Assembly (NCBI GenBank): GCA_963682175.1
Contig: OY821775.1
Coordinates: 7,846,501-7,910,500, forward strand
From: Triglochin maritima
Lineage: Eukaryota; Streptophyta; Magnoliopsida; Alismatales; Juncaginaceae
Reading direction: 5' to 3'
DNA length: 64,000 bases
The translations under genes were made by a program, and so were the position numbers. Of this stretch, positions 12,329-23,738 are shown one piece after another. The notes below the pieces were generated by a model, which was given only the letters and a program-made list of their open reading frames with translations, was not told the DNA's origin and ran no database searches. How positions within the stretch are numbered: the stretch's first letter is position 1; each line of letters starts with the position of its first letter.

Positions 12329-13294
12329 ATGATGTCTCTCAGTTTTCCCGCACCAAGCACCACAAAACGTATCATTTCCAGCTCTGGTGTCCGTTTCTTG
12401 GCGAGAGGAAAGCCAAGACCACCTAAAAATAATAATTTTTCAAGTGCTCACCCAAAACTCATATCGATACTTTGTTCAAGCTCATTACCATGGGAATCAT
12501 CTCCGACATATGCTTCTCCCGATGAAACCACCATTATTCCAAAAGGAGATGACGTTATTCAATCCATCAGCTCTGAAGATCCAGCTGACTTCCCCATTCT
12601 CGAGAAAGAAGTAAACTTTCTTGATGGAAACAAGCAATCTGTACTCCAGCAGTCCCTCAGATGGCCAATGTGGTTATTTGGCCCTTCGATTCTACTCGTC
12701 ACCGGAATGCTGCCCACTCTATTCTTACCCTTGTCCTCCGTGTTTGTCGGTCCCAACACCGCAGGTCTTCTTTCTCTAGTGGGACTGGATTGCATCTTCA
12801 ACATTGGCGCAGCCTTGTTTCTTCTTATGGCTGATGCCTGTGCAAAGCCCAACAGACCAACCTATTCTGCTTACTCTCAAATACCTCTCTCTTACAAGAT
12901 ATGGAATGGTTTCGCAAGTTTGGTCGGTTTTATAGTTCCTTTGGTTATGTTTTTGTGCTCTTACAAAGGCATAGTAGAGCCACAAATATCGTTCATTAAG
13001 TTTGCAGTGTTGCTCGGCCCCTATCTTCTACTTTTGTTTGTGCAAACGTTGACGGAGATGTTAACATGGCATTGGAAGTCACCCGTGTGGCTGGTAATTC
13101 CGGTTGTTTATGAGTCTTACAGAGTGCTACAGCTGATGAGGGGATTGAAACTGGGGATTGATATTGCTGCGGCTGAGTGGGTGGTTACGAGTATTCGGGG
13201 TCTGGTTTCTTGGTGGGTGCTGGTTCTGGGGGTTCAGGTAATGAGAATTGCGTGGTTTGCGGGCTATGCATCACAGTCTCGGAAAACAAGTTAG
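12329..13294 (+). CDS. Multi-pass membrane protein, probably plastid-targeted; function unknown
   Basis: A single coding exon of 321 residues starts at the first of two adjacent ATGs (12329 and 12332). An ATG 14 codons upstream (12287) is in frame but its extra residues look unlike a targeting start. The first ~100 residues are rich in Ser, Thr, Pro and basic residues with few acids at the very front (MMSLSFPAPSTTKRIISSS), which resembles a chloroplast transit peptide. About five hydrophobic segments follow, near residues 114-140, 147-170, 191-211, 222-243 and 283-310. I recognise it only as a conserved plant membrane protein and cannot name a function. It is convergent with COG7 across a 1.35-kb spacer. 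Confidence 0.8.
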   Translation: MMSLSFPAPSTTKRIISSSGVRFLARGKPRPPKNNNFSSAHPKLISILCSSSLPWESSPTYASPDETTIIPKGDDVIQSISSEDPADFPILEKEVNFLDGNKQSVLQQSLRWPMWLFGPSILLVTGMLPTLFLPLSSVFVGPNTAGLLSLVGLDCIFNIGAALFLLMADACAKPNRPTYSAYSQIPLSYKIWNGFASLVGFIVPLVMFLCSYKGIVEPQISFIKFAVLLGPYLLLLFVQTLTEMLTWHWKSPVWLVIPVVYESYRVLQLMRGLKLGIDIAAAEWVVTSIRGLVSWWVLVLGVQVMRIAWFAGYASQSRKTS

Positions 13295-13653
13295 GTGTCG
13301 TGAATTGTTGTTTGGAAATTGGATTTCCTCAAGTACTACTTGATGTAGTTTGTGGTTCACTGGTTCTTGATTTGACGGTGTTGCAAGTATTTTGGTGAAA
13401 AAGTGTTCGACGCTCATTTGTCCTTCCCTTGATATTGGTTTCCAATAATGTGCTTCTAATAGAATTCACAAAGTTTTCCTTACTGTTCGATGTATAAATT
13501 ATATTTGATTGTTGTAATAGTGGTACTTTTGAGCTGAATTTATGCCCAACTCCTTTTTACCCCTACATGATTTTCACTGGATTCTGTTAAATAATGACTG
13601 AAGGATGAGTATTTTACCGATGACATTGAAGTCGTAGTATGGATATGTTCTGC

Positions 13654-13773
13654 TTTACCTGCTAACTATCACTCGTAAAATTCAATATTCTACACTTTGT
13701 TGCTATACCTGCTTACTATCACTCGTAAAATTCAATATTCTACACTTCGTTGCTATACCTGCACACTATCACT
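13654..13773. repeat. 50-bp tandem repeat, about 2.4 copies
   Basis: A unit containing CTATCACTCGTAAAATTCAA recurs at exactly 50-base spacing (landmark ACTCGTAAAA at 13671 and 13721), with a partial third copy ending near 13773. It lies in the spacer between the convergent membrane-protein and COG7 genes. Confidence 0.85.
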
Positions 13774-14647
13774 ATAGTTTTGGTCTTTGAATGTGAGCAG
13801 AGAGGCCTTGCTGAAGCCTGAACTTAAGAGTAGTAATTGAGGTTTGAAATTCCGTACTCTTTTCCTAAGATATATTTCAAATAACATAAAAATATATTTA
13901 GAGATACTTGATATAATGTTCATGTGTTCTTTTCTCGAATAGATCATTTCATTTCCAGACGGTGCTGGAACCGAGCTTTGTAATTTTCCAACTGACAATG
14001 GAAGTCGCAACACTGGTAAGAACAGTCGTATTACGCCTCAGACCACATAGGGCAGTCTTGACTCTTGAAGATGTTTGTGCAGCTTCATGATCGATATACA
14101 ATTGGTTCTTTTGATCAGTCTGTAGCAAGATAGATCAGTTTTTAAAGTTTTGTTCTATAAGAAACTAGAGGAATATAAATCTGGGAAATTTCTATGCAAC
14201 TACTGGAACTATTTTTTCGTATCATCATTGTTCTTGCTTTCCACTCCCACCCCAAGTGCGTGGGCTTTCACTCCCAACTGCCCTGAATCCATTAAAGTCC
14301 TCTAGCAACATAATCACATGAACGAAAGATGACAAGTTCAAATTCAAAAAATGGATATTACCCAAACCAAACATTCATTCAGGAAGCATGATCACTTTCT
14401 TTTCCCAGTAAATCCCGAATACTCTGTTGGGTATTTGTTATAATATTCTGAAAATTGTTACAAAATTTAGATGATCCGGCACACCTTGTCATAGGCAGTG
14501 AAGCCAAAAAAAACTCTAATATTTTCTATAAACATAGCAAAAAGGATTAAAGGATGACTAAGATACAGAACTATGAGGGGATTCTTATGCTTTAGAGTGC
14601 CTTCTTCAATAACATCCAAAAGAGGTATAAACTGGAATAATTGTTTA
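13774..14647. other. Spacer between convergent genes
   Basis: No gene seen. The right-hand part, next to the COG7 stop, probably holds its 3' UTR. The frame at 13753-14013 on the minus strand has no domain. Confidence 0.4.
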
Positions 14648-17600
14648 CTAGTCGAGGTTCAGTCGCCGTATCTTGCACACTAGATGGGCCGTGGGGAGAT
14701 CTAACTGATTTCCCCCGTCTGATTTTAAGAGCTCGTGGAGTTGGTTTTTAGTAGATGAGACGCAAGTATGGAACGTTGGTAGGAACGGAGGGACTGGCAT
14801 TGAGAGTGCAGAGAGGACATTGATCAAGTACTCTATGTCTGCTGATATTTGTTGTGATCCTCTGTCAGTTAAATATTGAATTCCACGTAGCTGCTCCATG
14901 TAAAGAGCGGTTGCACCTTCAGCAACCTGCAAATGTCAAAAGGAAAAATAAATAATAGAACAAAAAACGCTGTTATGCAAAATAGCATGGGCAAAATGTA
15001 ATAATTTTGTGTATTTTAAGGTAGTGAAATAAAATCAATGATAAAAAATAAAGAGGTAGTGAAATAATATTATTGAACTGAAGTTCCAGAATATGATGAA
15101 CTTTTATGCACATACCTTGAACATCCATTCAGTTGCAAAAAACTGAGCATCTTCAGGACTTGCATCAGCATTGGAGACCCCTTCAGCCAGTGGCTCCAAT
15201 TGTTGGGGAAGAGTGAGAAGATATTCTCCTACACTTGTGATGTAGGTCTGTGGGTAGGCACTAAAACTTGGCAAAGGTAATGCACTAGGCTCCTCCACTG
15301 AAGACCAAACTGGTAGGCGAGAGACTTCATTCAGGCGATGCCGTACCTTTGAGATAAGGACATCATAAACAAGTTCATTTACAGTATCTGCAAATGCTGC
15401 AACTCTTTGGGATGCAAGTGGCAGCGCATGGAACCGTGGATCTTTTGACTGCAAGATAATTTATATATGGAAGTTAAGTGTTCCTCTAAGAATTGAATAA
15501 TAATGCAAAGTTACAAAGTGAACGATGCAGAAATCATCATCAAGCATGAAAAGCAAAGACCTTGAAATTATTTGTTTACAAGTATGATTTTTTTATCTAC
15601 TCTACAACCCACCCCATTTTAAATCTCAAACATCCCAAACATGCAAATGGGACTTCTGGGATTTGACAACTGAGCTAGCCCGTTCACAAGTATGATTAAA
15701 ACCTGAAACATCAACCACTAATTAATTAACATTCAAATATGTAATTCTGACTCTTACACGTGCAAAACAGCTACAAACAGTTTTCTTGAATCATACATGC
15801 TGATGGTACACTGCAACTTAAACAAACAACAGCATAATATGCGTCACAACATCTGATTTATATTTTTTGCATCGTATTAGATATATCAAGAAATTACTAT
15901 TTAGAAACACGCCAACTAAATTGTGATTGAATGATCAATGATCATTCTAAGTTTGCAAGTGATACCACTACAAAATTATTAAACCACGAGAATCTTCCAT
16001 TACTACCAACTGGGATTAGCTCAGTTGGGAAATCTCTTGTCTTGAGATGGTCAAAACCAATGATCGAATCTCAACAGTCTTATTCTAATGTTTTGGATAT
16101 TGAGATTTCAAATTGTGGTTTATGAGAGTAGAGTAGATATAAAAAAACATGCACAAAAAAAACTTCCATTGCTACAGGATGTATTTGGGTTTCTTAGACA
16201 TTCTGGTATGAATGAAGGCATGTGACTTAACATAGTATAAGGCATCATATGATCTATGATTTTTGCATTACTTTTTAGAAAGAATTTCTACTAATTAGAA
16301 GCACACTAACTGAATTGTCATTAGATGATTAACCCGATTTTGCAGGTGATAACACTACAAGATAATTTTCTTATTCTACAGAACAAATTTGGATTTTGAG
16401 TAACATAGCAATAAACATTGTATAATTTGTATCAATGAATTGTTATCATGAGAATAAGAATCATATGTTAGTTTTGAATTGCCACGAAATTATGAAGACC
16501 ATGGGAATGTAAATAATACCTGCTCTAATAGATTAAAAAGTTTCCTGGACTTTTCTGGTGCATTAACAAGGTGCAGAGCTGCTACATCCAAAGCTGCCCT
16601 ATCAGCCACAGCTACATCCCAATTTCCATTGTCATTCTCGAGATGTAATCTATCCAAATTTGAAGTATATATTGTGAGAGACATAGCTGTGCTGAGCCTA
16701 GCAAGAGTGCCTCTAAGGGAAGCTTCAAAAACAGATGATCTGCTAGAGAGACAATCGGCAACAGTAAGAATCTGCAAGGCTCCTTGAATAATGGACCACT
16801 CTTCTTCTTCAGATACCATATCTACTATTCGGTTAAGCTCCTTTCGATCCGACGACGTATCCCTTTTCACATCATTAGGTAAATTATTGTCAAGGCCGCA
16901 TACAACTCTCAATGATTTCAGGGTCTCCTGCAAGGATGAAATATACTGCAGCATGGTTTCATCGAGAGCCACAACGAGTTCATCAACCTCGGATCCTCCA
17001 GTGAACACAACACATCTTTCAACAGCAGCTTCGAGAAGTACAACCACCTGTGGGATGGATTCTTCCATCCGTCGAACTGTTTCGCTTAGCTCAATTCCTT
17101 GAGCACCAACTCCACGGGAAACTGCTCCTCTGAGGTCTATAGCAGCAATCTCAGAAGAAAGGATGGCACGCTCCACTTGCCCATACCTAATAAGGAGAAA
17201 ATATAACATTATATTGGCCACCATACTAGATGGAAAATGATGTTATGCTTGATTTTGTATGTACCTCTGCTTAAATAATTCATAGGGAGAATACACGGAT
17301 TTAAGTGTACTTAACAAAACTCGAACATTGGATTCTGAAAAAAGATGTTGGATATTTCTTGCAAAAACACCAGTCATATTATGTAGCTCAATTAACACTT
17401 TTAGATGTCTACTTTGGATCTTCGAACCCTTTGGCATATCTCCGGATAGGATGTCCATGATACCTTCAAAATGAGAAAAAATGGGGATATAATGTTAAAT
17501 AAAAACCTTAAAAAAAGAACCACAACTTCATAATAATGTCTTGTTATCTGAGAATAAAACATTCACTAAGGAATTTAAAATTCAACCTTTATTTAGAGCC

Positions 17601-18920
17601 TTTGTTTCAGGAACAACTTCTCCTGTAGCAATGTTAATACGAAAAGTGAAGCCTGTACACAGTGCAGACATCGCCTCCATGAGCAGCTTTGGTACCAAAT
17701 TGGCATAGTCATCGGGTAAAGCAGATATGCACCTGAAATATTTTGTCTAATTAGAATCTTTTGTTGTTCCACTTTACCATCTATAACCCCATTGCACAAA
17801 AAATACTTAAAGTAAAACATTATTTACTACTCTCAGAATACTGTGACTTATGGCCTTTAAGGTATCATTTTAATATCACAAATGGTTTTTTCCCCCGATG
17901 ACCCAGAATTCCTGGCACCCACCCCCACTATGAAAGCTTATAGATTTTGGTAACTAAAGTAACCCCCATATATCAAATCTCAACCCAGACTCCCATATCT
18001 CTATGACGATGGGAAATGCAAATCAGAAATGGCTTATGGAAGAAAATCGGCATACCATTTCCACTCTTGCTCAAGATAGAGAAGAACTTCATCGTAAAAA
18101 CCAGGTAACCAGCTGGGAAATGAACGGGGACTTGATCCAGAATTTGTGATGTTAGGCATCATTTCACCATCTAGCTTATCACTCCAAGTTTTGTTGCCAT
18201 GCTGTCTTGAGTCAAATTCATCCCACAGATTCTTTATCGGCTTTATATTTATTTTAGTATAAAGAAACTCAAGAGATTTGAACCGCTCAATACGGATGAG
18301 TATTCGCCGAAAATCTTGAACATCATTGATCTACGTTTGTTGAAAAATATCAGAATTACTAATCAGCCAAATGCAACAAATTATCTTCCAAAAAACATAA
18401 TAACAAGCACCTTATAGCACTTGTAAAGAAAGACAAAGTAATAAACTACTAAAGGTAGGATAATAGTGTGCGAGACCTTGCGATTGGACAAAGCATCGAT
18501 AAGACGAGGTTGGACCATTTCATCTAATCTGTCCTCTAACACTTCAAGCTGTTTTCTTACATTAGCAAACTCAGCAACCTGAAATAAGATATATTTTAAA
18601 TATGTTGCAAAAATTTGTGAATGATAATTTTCACCTGGACAATATTCATAACATGACCGCTGCAGTTTATGCCTTTATGTATGAAATAATTTATCATAAA
18701 AACACTTTTTATAGCTAAATACACTTGTAACAGTCTACTCTCACTTGCCTCACCAACTGCTGATAGACAGTGCCTCATATTGGCCAAAGTTTCTGCAGCA
18801 TGAGGAAGATCTCCACTGGCAAACACATCCTCTACAGTGGCACTCAACTGTGTCAACCCTGCAGCATCCTTTATAAGAAAGAGAAAGGTTACTTTCTATC
18901 ATTTGTGTGAAGAATCATCT

Positions 18921-18972
<52 letters not shown>

Positions 18973-20434
18973 GATGTGTATATTTGCTTCATGAATCAAT
19001 TTAGACAAACAAAAAACCCTCCATCAAACCTGCAATGTCTCATAAGCAGCTTCCATCCTGCGCTTGACAACATCTATTCGAGCAATGGCAGCTATTGACT
19101 CTGAAGAAGTTCCCTCCACCTACAGTCAAACTTTTAGTACTCAGCAGCCTGTTAAAAATCCTGCAATCCAACTTCCTAGAAAGAAAAATACAATGATAAC
19201 CATCTGAAACAAAACACTAATCTCATGATTCACATTCCAATCGCCAAAGCACAACCAATCAATGCTGAAACAGCAGTGTGCCAGTTCCATACCTCACATT
19301 CGCTCTCGCTTCTCTACCAATTAGTATAAACACTGGTACAGAAACTACAAGTCTCAACGAGATTCCCAACTGTTAGCAGTAGCACCGAGGATCCATTTGG
19401 AACCACATTTTGATAATTAGATATTGATTCCCAAAAATAAAGAATCAAATAGAATCAATATCAACAAACTTATAGTCTTCGTACTACGGCTAGAGTACAT
19501 TTGGGAAACTGATTCAGAGATTTGATTGATTATTAAAATGTGATTCCAAATGACCCCAAGTCTAGAATAATTTGGGAACTGATCCTGAGATTTGATTAGT
19601 TATCAAAATGTGATTTCAAACCAACCCTAAGGATCAAAAGGTGTAGATGCGGTGATCGAGGAGGCACAAGATGCCTGGGATTCGATCTCACTTATTGAAG
19701 CCTCGATTTATGTAGTACTTTTATGATTGAATTAAAAGGCTAGAGTAGGTTTTGAGAACTGATTCTGAGATTTGCTCAATTACCAAATGTGATTCCATAC
19801 GACCCTAGTTACTATATCACCATGTGATTTGTTCGAAAATATAGTTTCACATTGCAAAACCCAAGTGTTTTAGATTGGATTTTGTTCATGCGGGTAGACG
19901 AACCAAATCTCACACAACTGATAAAGAATAGCTCCCGAAATCGAATTTTCATTAGACAAGTCATCGGTAACGCAAATTTGCAGAAATGACAATGTTCCAC
20001 TTTCAGTTCTGATCTCCGTTAACAATTCAAATCCCACAAAACAAATCACATCTAGTCTAAAACAGCTAAAAACGGACCAAATCTGACGACTTCCAACCAG
20101 ATCTACGAAACCCCGGGGTTTTAACTTAAGACAAGCAAGCTAGTACCTGCTTGAGCTTGAGGAGGAGGTCGGAGACGACGGAGCGCAGCGCGACAGCCTC
20201 GTCGCGGAGGCGGAGAACATCTCGGACGGCGACGGGGACGCGTCGGAGGGCGTCGGCGCTCTCCCTGTCGAGGGAGTCGGCGATGGTCTCGGCAGCGGAG
20301 CGGAGGTTCTCCTCGAGGTCGGAGACGAAGCGATCGATGGGGTCCGACGGGTGGCGCGACTCCAGGGAGAAGTTGATCCATTGCTTCGGGTCGAATCCTG
20401 GATCCGCGAACGCCCCCAGATCCACCACCACCAT
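14648..20434 (-). CDS. COG7: Conserved oligomeric Golgi complex subunit 7 (COG7)
   Basis: Ten exons join in frame to 832 residues: 20434-20147, 19119-19030, 18868-18749, 18578-18477, 18330-18056, 17732-17587, 17463-17265, 17186-16520, 15448-15116 and 14926-14648. The length is close to the usual ~830 of plant COG7. The N-terminus MVVVDLGAFADPGFDPKQW and blocks such as TVEDVFASGDLPHAAETL, VAEFANVRKQLEVLEDRL and FFATEWMFKVAEGATALY are recognisable COG7 sequence. COG7 belongs to lobe B of the COG tether, which captures vesicles recycling within the Golgi; in Arabidopsis it is EMBRYO YELLOW. The long N-terminal helical region is typical of the family. Intron 3 uses a GC donor (GAG|GCAAGT). Introns carry SINE-like and other repeats. 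The start is the first ATG of the family N-terminus. Confidence 0.95.
15995..16130 (+). repeat. tRNA-derived SINE-like head in COG7 intron 8
   Basis: TTAGCTCAGTTGGGA resembles a pol III A box and GATCGAATC a B box, about 50 bases apart. The unit is not a tRNA: the arms do not pair into a cloverleaf and there is no proper acceptor stem. A tRNA-derived SINE fragment fits. Confidence 0.5.
18917..18967 (+). repeat. (GA)n microsatellite in COG7 intron 2
   Basis: About 45 bases of uninterrupted GA dinucleotides between exons 2 and 3 of COG7. Likely length-polymorphic. Confidence 0.95.
19390..19805 (+). repeat. Three degenerate copies of a ~70-bp repeat, plus a SINE-like head, in COG7 intron 1
   Basis: A unit reading roughly GGAACTGATTCTGAGATTTG and ending in AAATGTGATTCCAAA occurs near 19503, 19570 and 19757. 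Between copies two and three lies a stretch (about 19634-19735) with a B-box-like GATTCGATC, suggesting insertion of a tRNA-type SINE into an existing array. All lies within intron 1. Confidence 0.55.
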
Positions 20435-20455
20435 TGCTGCTCTCTTCTTGCTTGG

Positions 20456-20706
20456 TTGGAGAGAGAGAGAGAGAGAGAGATGGCCGGAGATTTCAACTTT
20501 CGACCCGTTTACCCGCCTGTCGGCGAAGATCCGGTAGTACTGCTCTCTGCTTGGTTTGTTGGAGAGAGAGAGAGAGATGGCCGGAGATTTCAACTTTCGA
20601 CCCGTTTACCCGCTTGTCGGCGAAGATCCGGTAGTACGAGTTTAAACTTTCAACCCGTTTACCCGCCCGTCGTCGAAGATCCGGTAGTACGAGTTTAAAC
20701 TTTAAA
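20456..20706 (-). repeat. Tandem duplications in the COG7 promoter/5' UTR
   Basis: A ~98-bp unit made of a GA run, ATGGCCGGAGATTTCAACTT, a CCCGTTTACCCGC stretch and a GATCCGGTAGTAC end is present twice (landmark at 20481 and 20578). A shorter ~54-bp part follows as a third copy to about 20706. The array starts about 20 bases upstream of the COG7 ATG, so it probably includes transcribed leader. The overlapping open frames here are by-products of the repeat. Confidence 0.85.
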
Positions 20707-21619
20707 CTTAAAACCATGCTTTGATAACTCCGACTAGTAGAGTAGTAGTGTAGAGGTTTCAATTTCGCTTATCAAAAATACACCCCACAGTATTGCGTGA
20801 AAAATGTATTTGGAAAGCCCTTCTTTGTTAAAAATGAAGGTTATGATCCATAATCTCTACTCATAACCGACATACAAAAAGTTAGTCGTACCCTAATTAG
20901 CAAGCGGTAAAAAGTTAGAATGTGTACACAGGGTCACATGTTCTGTTATCATGTCAGTTTTTTTTGTCTATACTCTTAAACAAGATAACATGATAAAGAC
21001 GATAAGAATTCGTGTATATTGATTTATTATGTACTTTTAATAGGGTTATTGTGAATCGTGTGTGTGAAACTTATCATGCTTAACGGTTTTCATTTAATTC
21101 ATGTATGCGTTTAGTTATCTTGTGTTAATTTTATTGTGTATGTTTTGTGTAACACGATTCAATAACTATCATGGTCGCATTCTTGTTTGATTAACAATAT
21201 ACGATTTCTTATCATTTCATGTTCGTGTACAGATGTTACCTATTGATGTTGAATTTGTACACGAAAATACACAAATAAAACATGACTGACATGTCTAATT
21301 TAAATCATTTTTTATTTGGCATATGATTTATTGTGTGATGTATATTTCATTTGTAACAAGTAGTCATACGTAGAATGGAAATGAGCTAAAATCATGAGAT
21401 TATGTGGTTTGCGAGCTAGATAAGATTAGCAGAGTGTGATTTGTAACCATACCAACAAACACGAGATTAGGTCTCAAACAACAATTGCAAGAATAAGTTT
21501 AACTTGCCCACCAACCTATGCTAATATAAGTAGCTATGAGTTGATTTGAAATTCATCTAAATTCCTCTCCCTTGGAAACCTGCTGGATTTACAGAGGAGG
21601 TCCGTGAAGACAAAACATA
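20707..21619. other. Intergenic, no gene seen
   Basis: AT-rich sequence upstream of COG7. No domain-bearing frame and no clear element edges. Confidence 0.4.
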
Positions 21620-21624
21620 GTTTC

Positions 21625-22166
21625 TGTTGGTGATTTTAGTGTCATCGATTCATTTTAGTCGTAATGTGATTTACTTGAGACCGATGCGATTTATTGTTAG
21701 GCTCGGAAACGAGTTTGGGTAGTGCGGAGTGCACGCTTGTTGAGCTAACGGTTTATCGACCACGAATATGAAGCAGGGGTCGAGGGGCGCAGCCCCCTCG
21801 CGGGGTCCAAGGGGCAGAGCCCCTGGCTGGGATTTTATTGGATTTTATGTATTTCCGTTTGAGTGGATAATACCAACCCAAAAGGTGTTTGTGTAACCGC
21901 CCAACCGCCATTCTGTTTTTCGATTATCTCATTATAAGAGGGATTCGGTACTCAAAACAAAGAGACGAAAAAAAATTCATACTCCTTCTCTACCTTTCTG
22001 ATCGAAGTTCATATTGCCTGAACGAGATTGTTCCTTCTCAGGATTATCCCAGCAAGGTATTCGTGCAACCCGGGCAGTGTAAAAGGGTCGAATAATCTTG
22101 TTCGGAAAGTGATTCGTACACGATCTGAGAAGAGTCCAGGATTATCACAACCCGAAGTCTCCAACA
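21625..22166. mobile_element. Solo LTR, 542 bp, with target-site duplication
   Basis: It starts TGTTGG and ends CCAACA, and is flanked by identical 5-bp duplications GTTTC at 21620-21624 and 22167-22171. Inside is a GC-rich block with GAGGGGCGCAGCCCC. The short frames at 21889-22243 are not genes. This is what remains after recombination between two LTRs of an integrated element; copia or gypsy cannot be decided without internal sequence. Confidence 0.88.
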
Positions 22167-22171
22167 GTTTC

Positions 22172-23620
22172 CTCGTATTGGATGAACTCAAGTGCTATCC
22201 GACTAAAAAAGCTTTATTGAATTTGACAAAACACAACACATAGAATTACACAAGATACAATCATACAATACACATATAGAAACTTAAACCATTACAGAAC
22301 ACACCCAAAACAATAATAACGACACTAACAAATTCTTTATTTCCAAACAAGTTCGGATAGACTAGAAATGAAACTTGTTAAAAAAATCACACTTTAGGTG
22401 TATGAATTGTCTTTGTTCGCACACTCTAATCTGTTAAATATTTGGATATCCAAATACACACCAAAAAATCATAGCAAAATAGAAAGTTAGGAGTGTCATG
22501 GGGGGAGATTAAATTTATCTCCTAAAAGATAATGATCAATGAAATTTATGAAAGTTGCATGGAAATAATGGAGATGATGGTATGAGTTACAACACTTAAA
22601 TGAGAAATTACGATACATATGAATAATAATGTTACAAGAAATGAAAGAAGACTTGTCTATTTATTTGTAAGAATTTCATAATAGAAAAATTAAATTGTTT
22701 TAAAATTAATCATGGAAAACTCGAAGTTCCCTTTTATTTTTCATCTGCCATTCTAACATTGGTTTGTTTTTAAATTTAATGAATGACCATTTTATCACAC
22801 AAAAAAATCGATTGTTTTTTTTTAGATTTGTCAAATGACATCACTTTTGCATTATTTTTGTTTAACATTGTGACACACACAAATCCATATATATTGATCG
22901 GAAATGAATCAATAGAAAAATATATATAATTAATCGAGATCTTTCTCAAAACAAACAAAAAGGAAAGGAAGATGAGAGAGAAATCATGAATCAACCAAGT
23001 CAAGTTTTCTTGGGGGTTGCTTAAGAAAAGAATCTTATGGAAATATCATGAAATAATGTTTGGTCATATTAATGGGAATTTCGTAAATATTACATTCCTT
23101 AAATGTGAAGTTTGAAACAATTGAGACTTTTTTCGGAGATTGGACAATTACTAATTCATATGATCTGACATGTATAGAATGAAAACTTCATCATCGATTT
23201 TACGATAATTTTTATGAAAACGTTTTATTTGTTTCTCTTCCATGGAAATTTTATTTTCCTAGAATGTATCCTAATTTTTAATACTTTTGATGATAGATTT
23301 AACCTCTTATAAAAAAGCTAGACATTGGTTTTTAAACCACAACTACTTACCCCTCCATATTTTTTCCCCCCCGTTCGAAGTAAGAAAAAGCTAATCACCA
23401 ATACCATGTGTCCCAATAAATAAACTCCTCAATACACTATGAATACCAACTTAATTAAACCAAAATCAATGCAAACAAAATATACAACTCAGATCCACCT
23501 ACCATAATGAATAAACATTGACTATTTTTAATCCAAAACCCCACATTTCCAAATTCCAGCTGGAAATCAAATACAAAATTCCACCAAACAAACCATTTCT
23601 TTAGTTTAAAGAAAAGGAAA
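22172..23620. other. Intergenic, upstream of VAP27
   Basis: AT-rich, with no gene seen. Probably contains the VAP27 promoter in its right part; no clear TATA box could be chosen. Confidence 0.4.
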
Positions 23621-23645
23621 GGAGTAGACGTGGAATTTCACTACC

Positions 23646-23677
23646 AACACCACCTCTCTCTCTCTCTCTCTCTCTCC
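23646..23677 (+). repeat. (CT)n tract in the VAP27 leader
   Basis: About 30 bases of CT repeats 62 bases upstream of the VAP27 ATG. CT tracts near transcription starts are common in plant genes and may act as core promoter or leader elements. Confidence 0.7.
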
Positions 23678-23738
23678 GATCGGAGAAACCGAAGCGAGAT
23701 TCGATCTTCCTCCTCCGATTCGCGGTCTAGCAGTCGAG

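Noticed and set aside
15998..16090. Possible tRNA gene (GATTAGCTCAGTTGG start)
   Set aside because: A and B boxes are present, but acceptor, anticodon and T arms do not pair. Called SINE-like instead.
20121..20762. Several 66-155 codon frames on both strands around the COG7 start
   Set aside because: Shadows of COG7 exon 1 and of the tandem-duplicated GA-rich leader. Only the frame starting at 20434 matches COG7.
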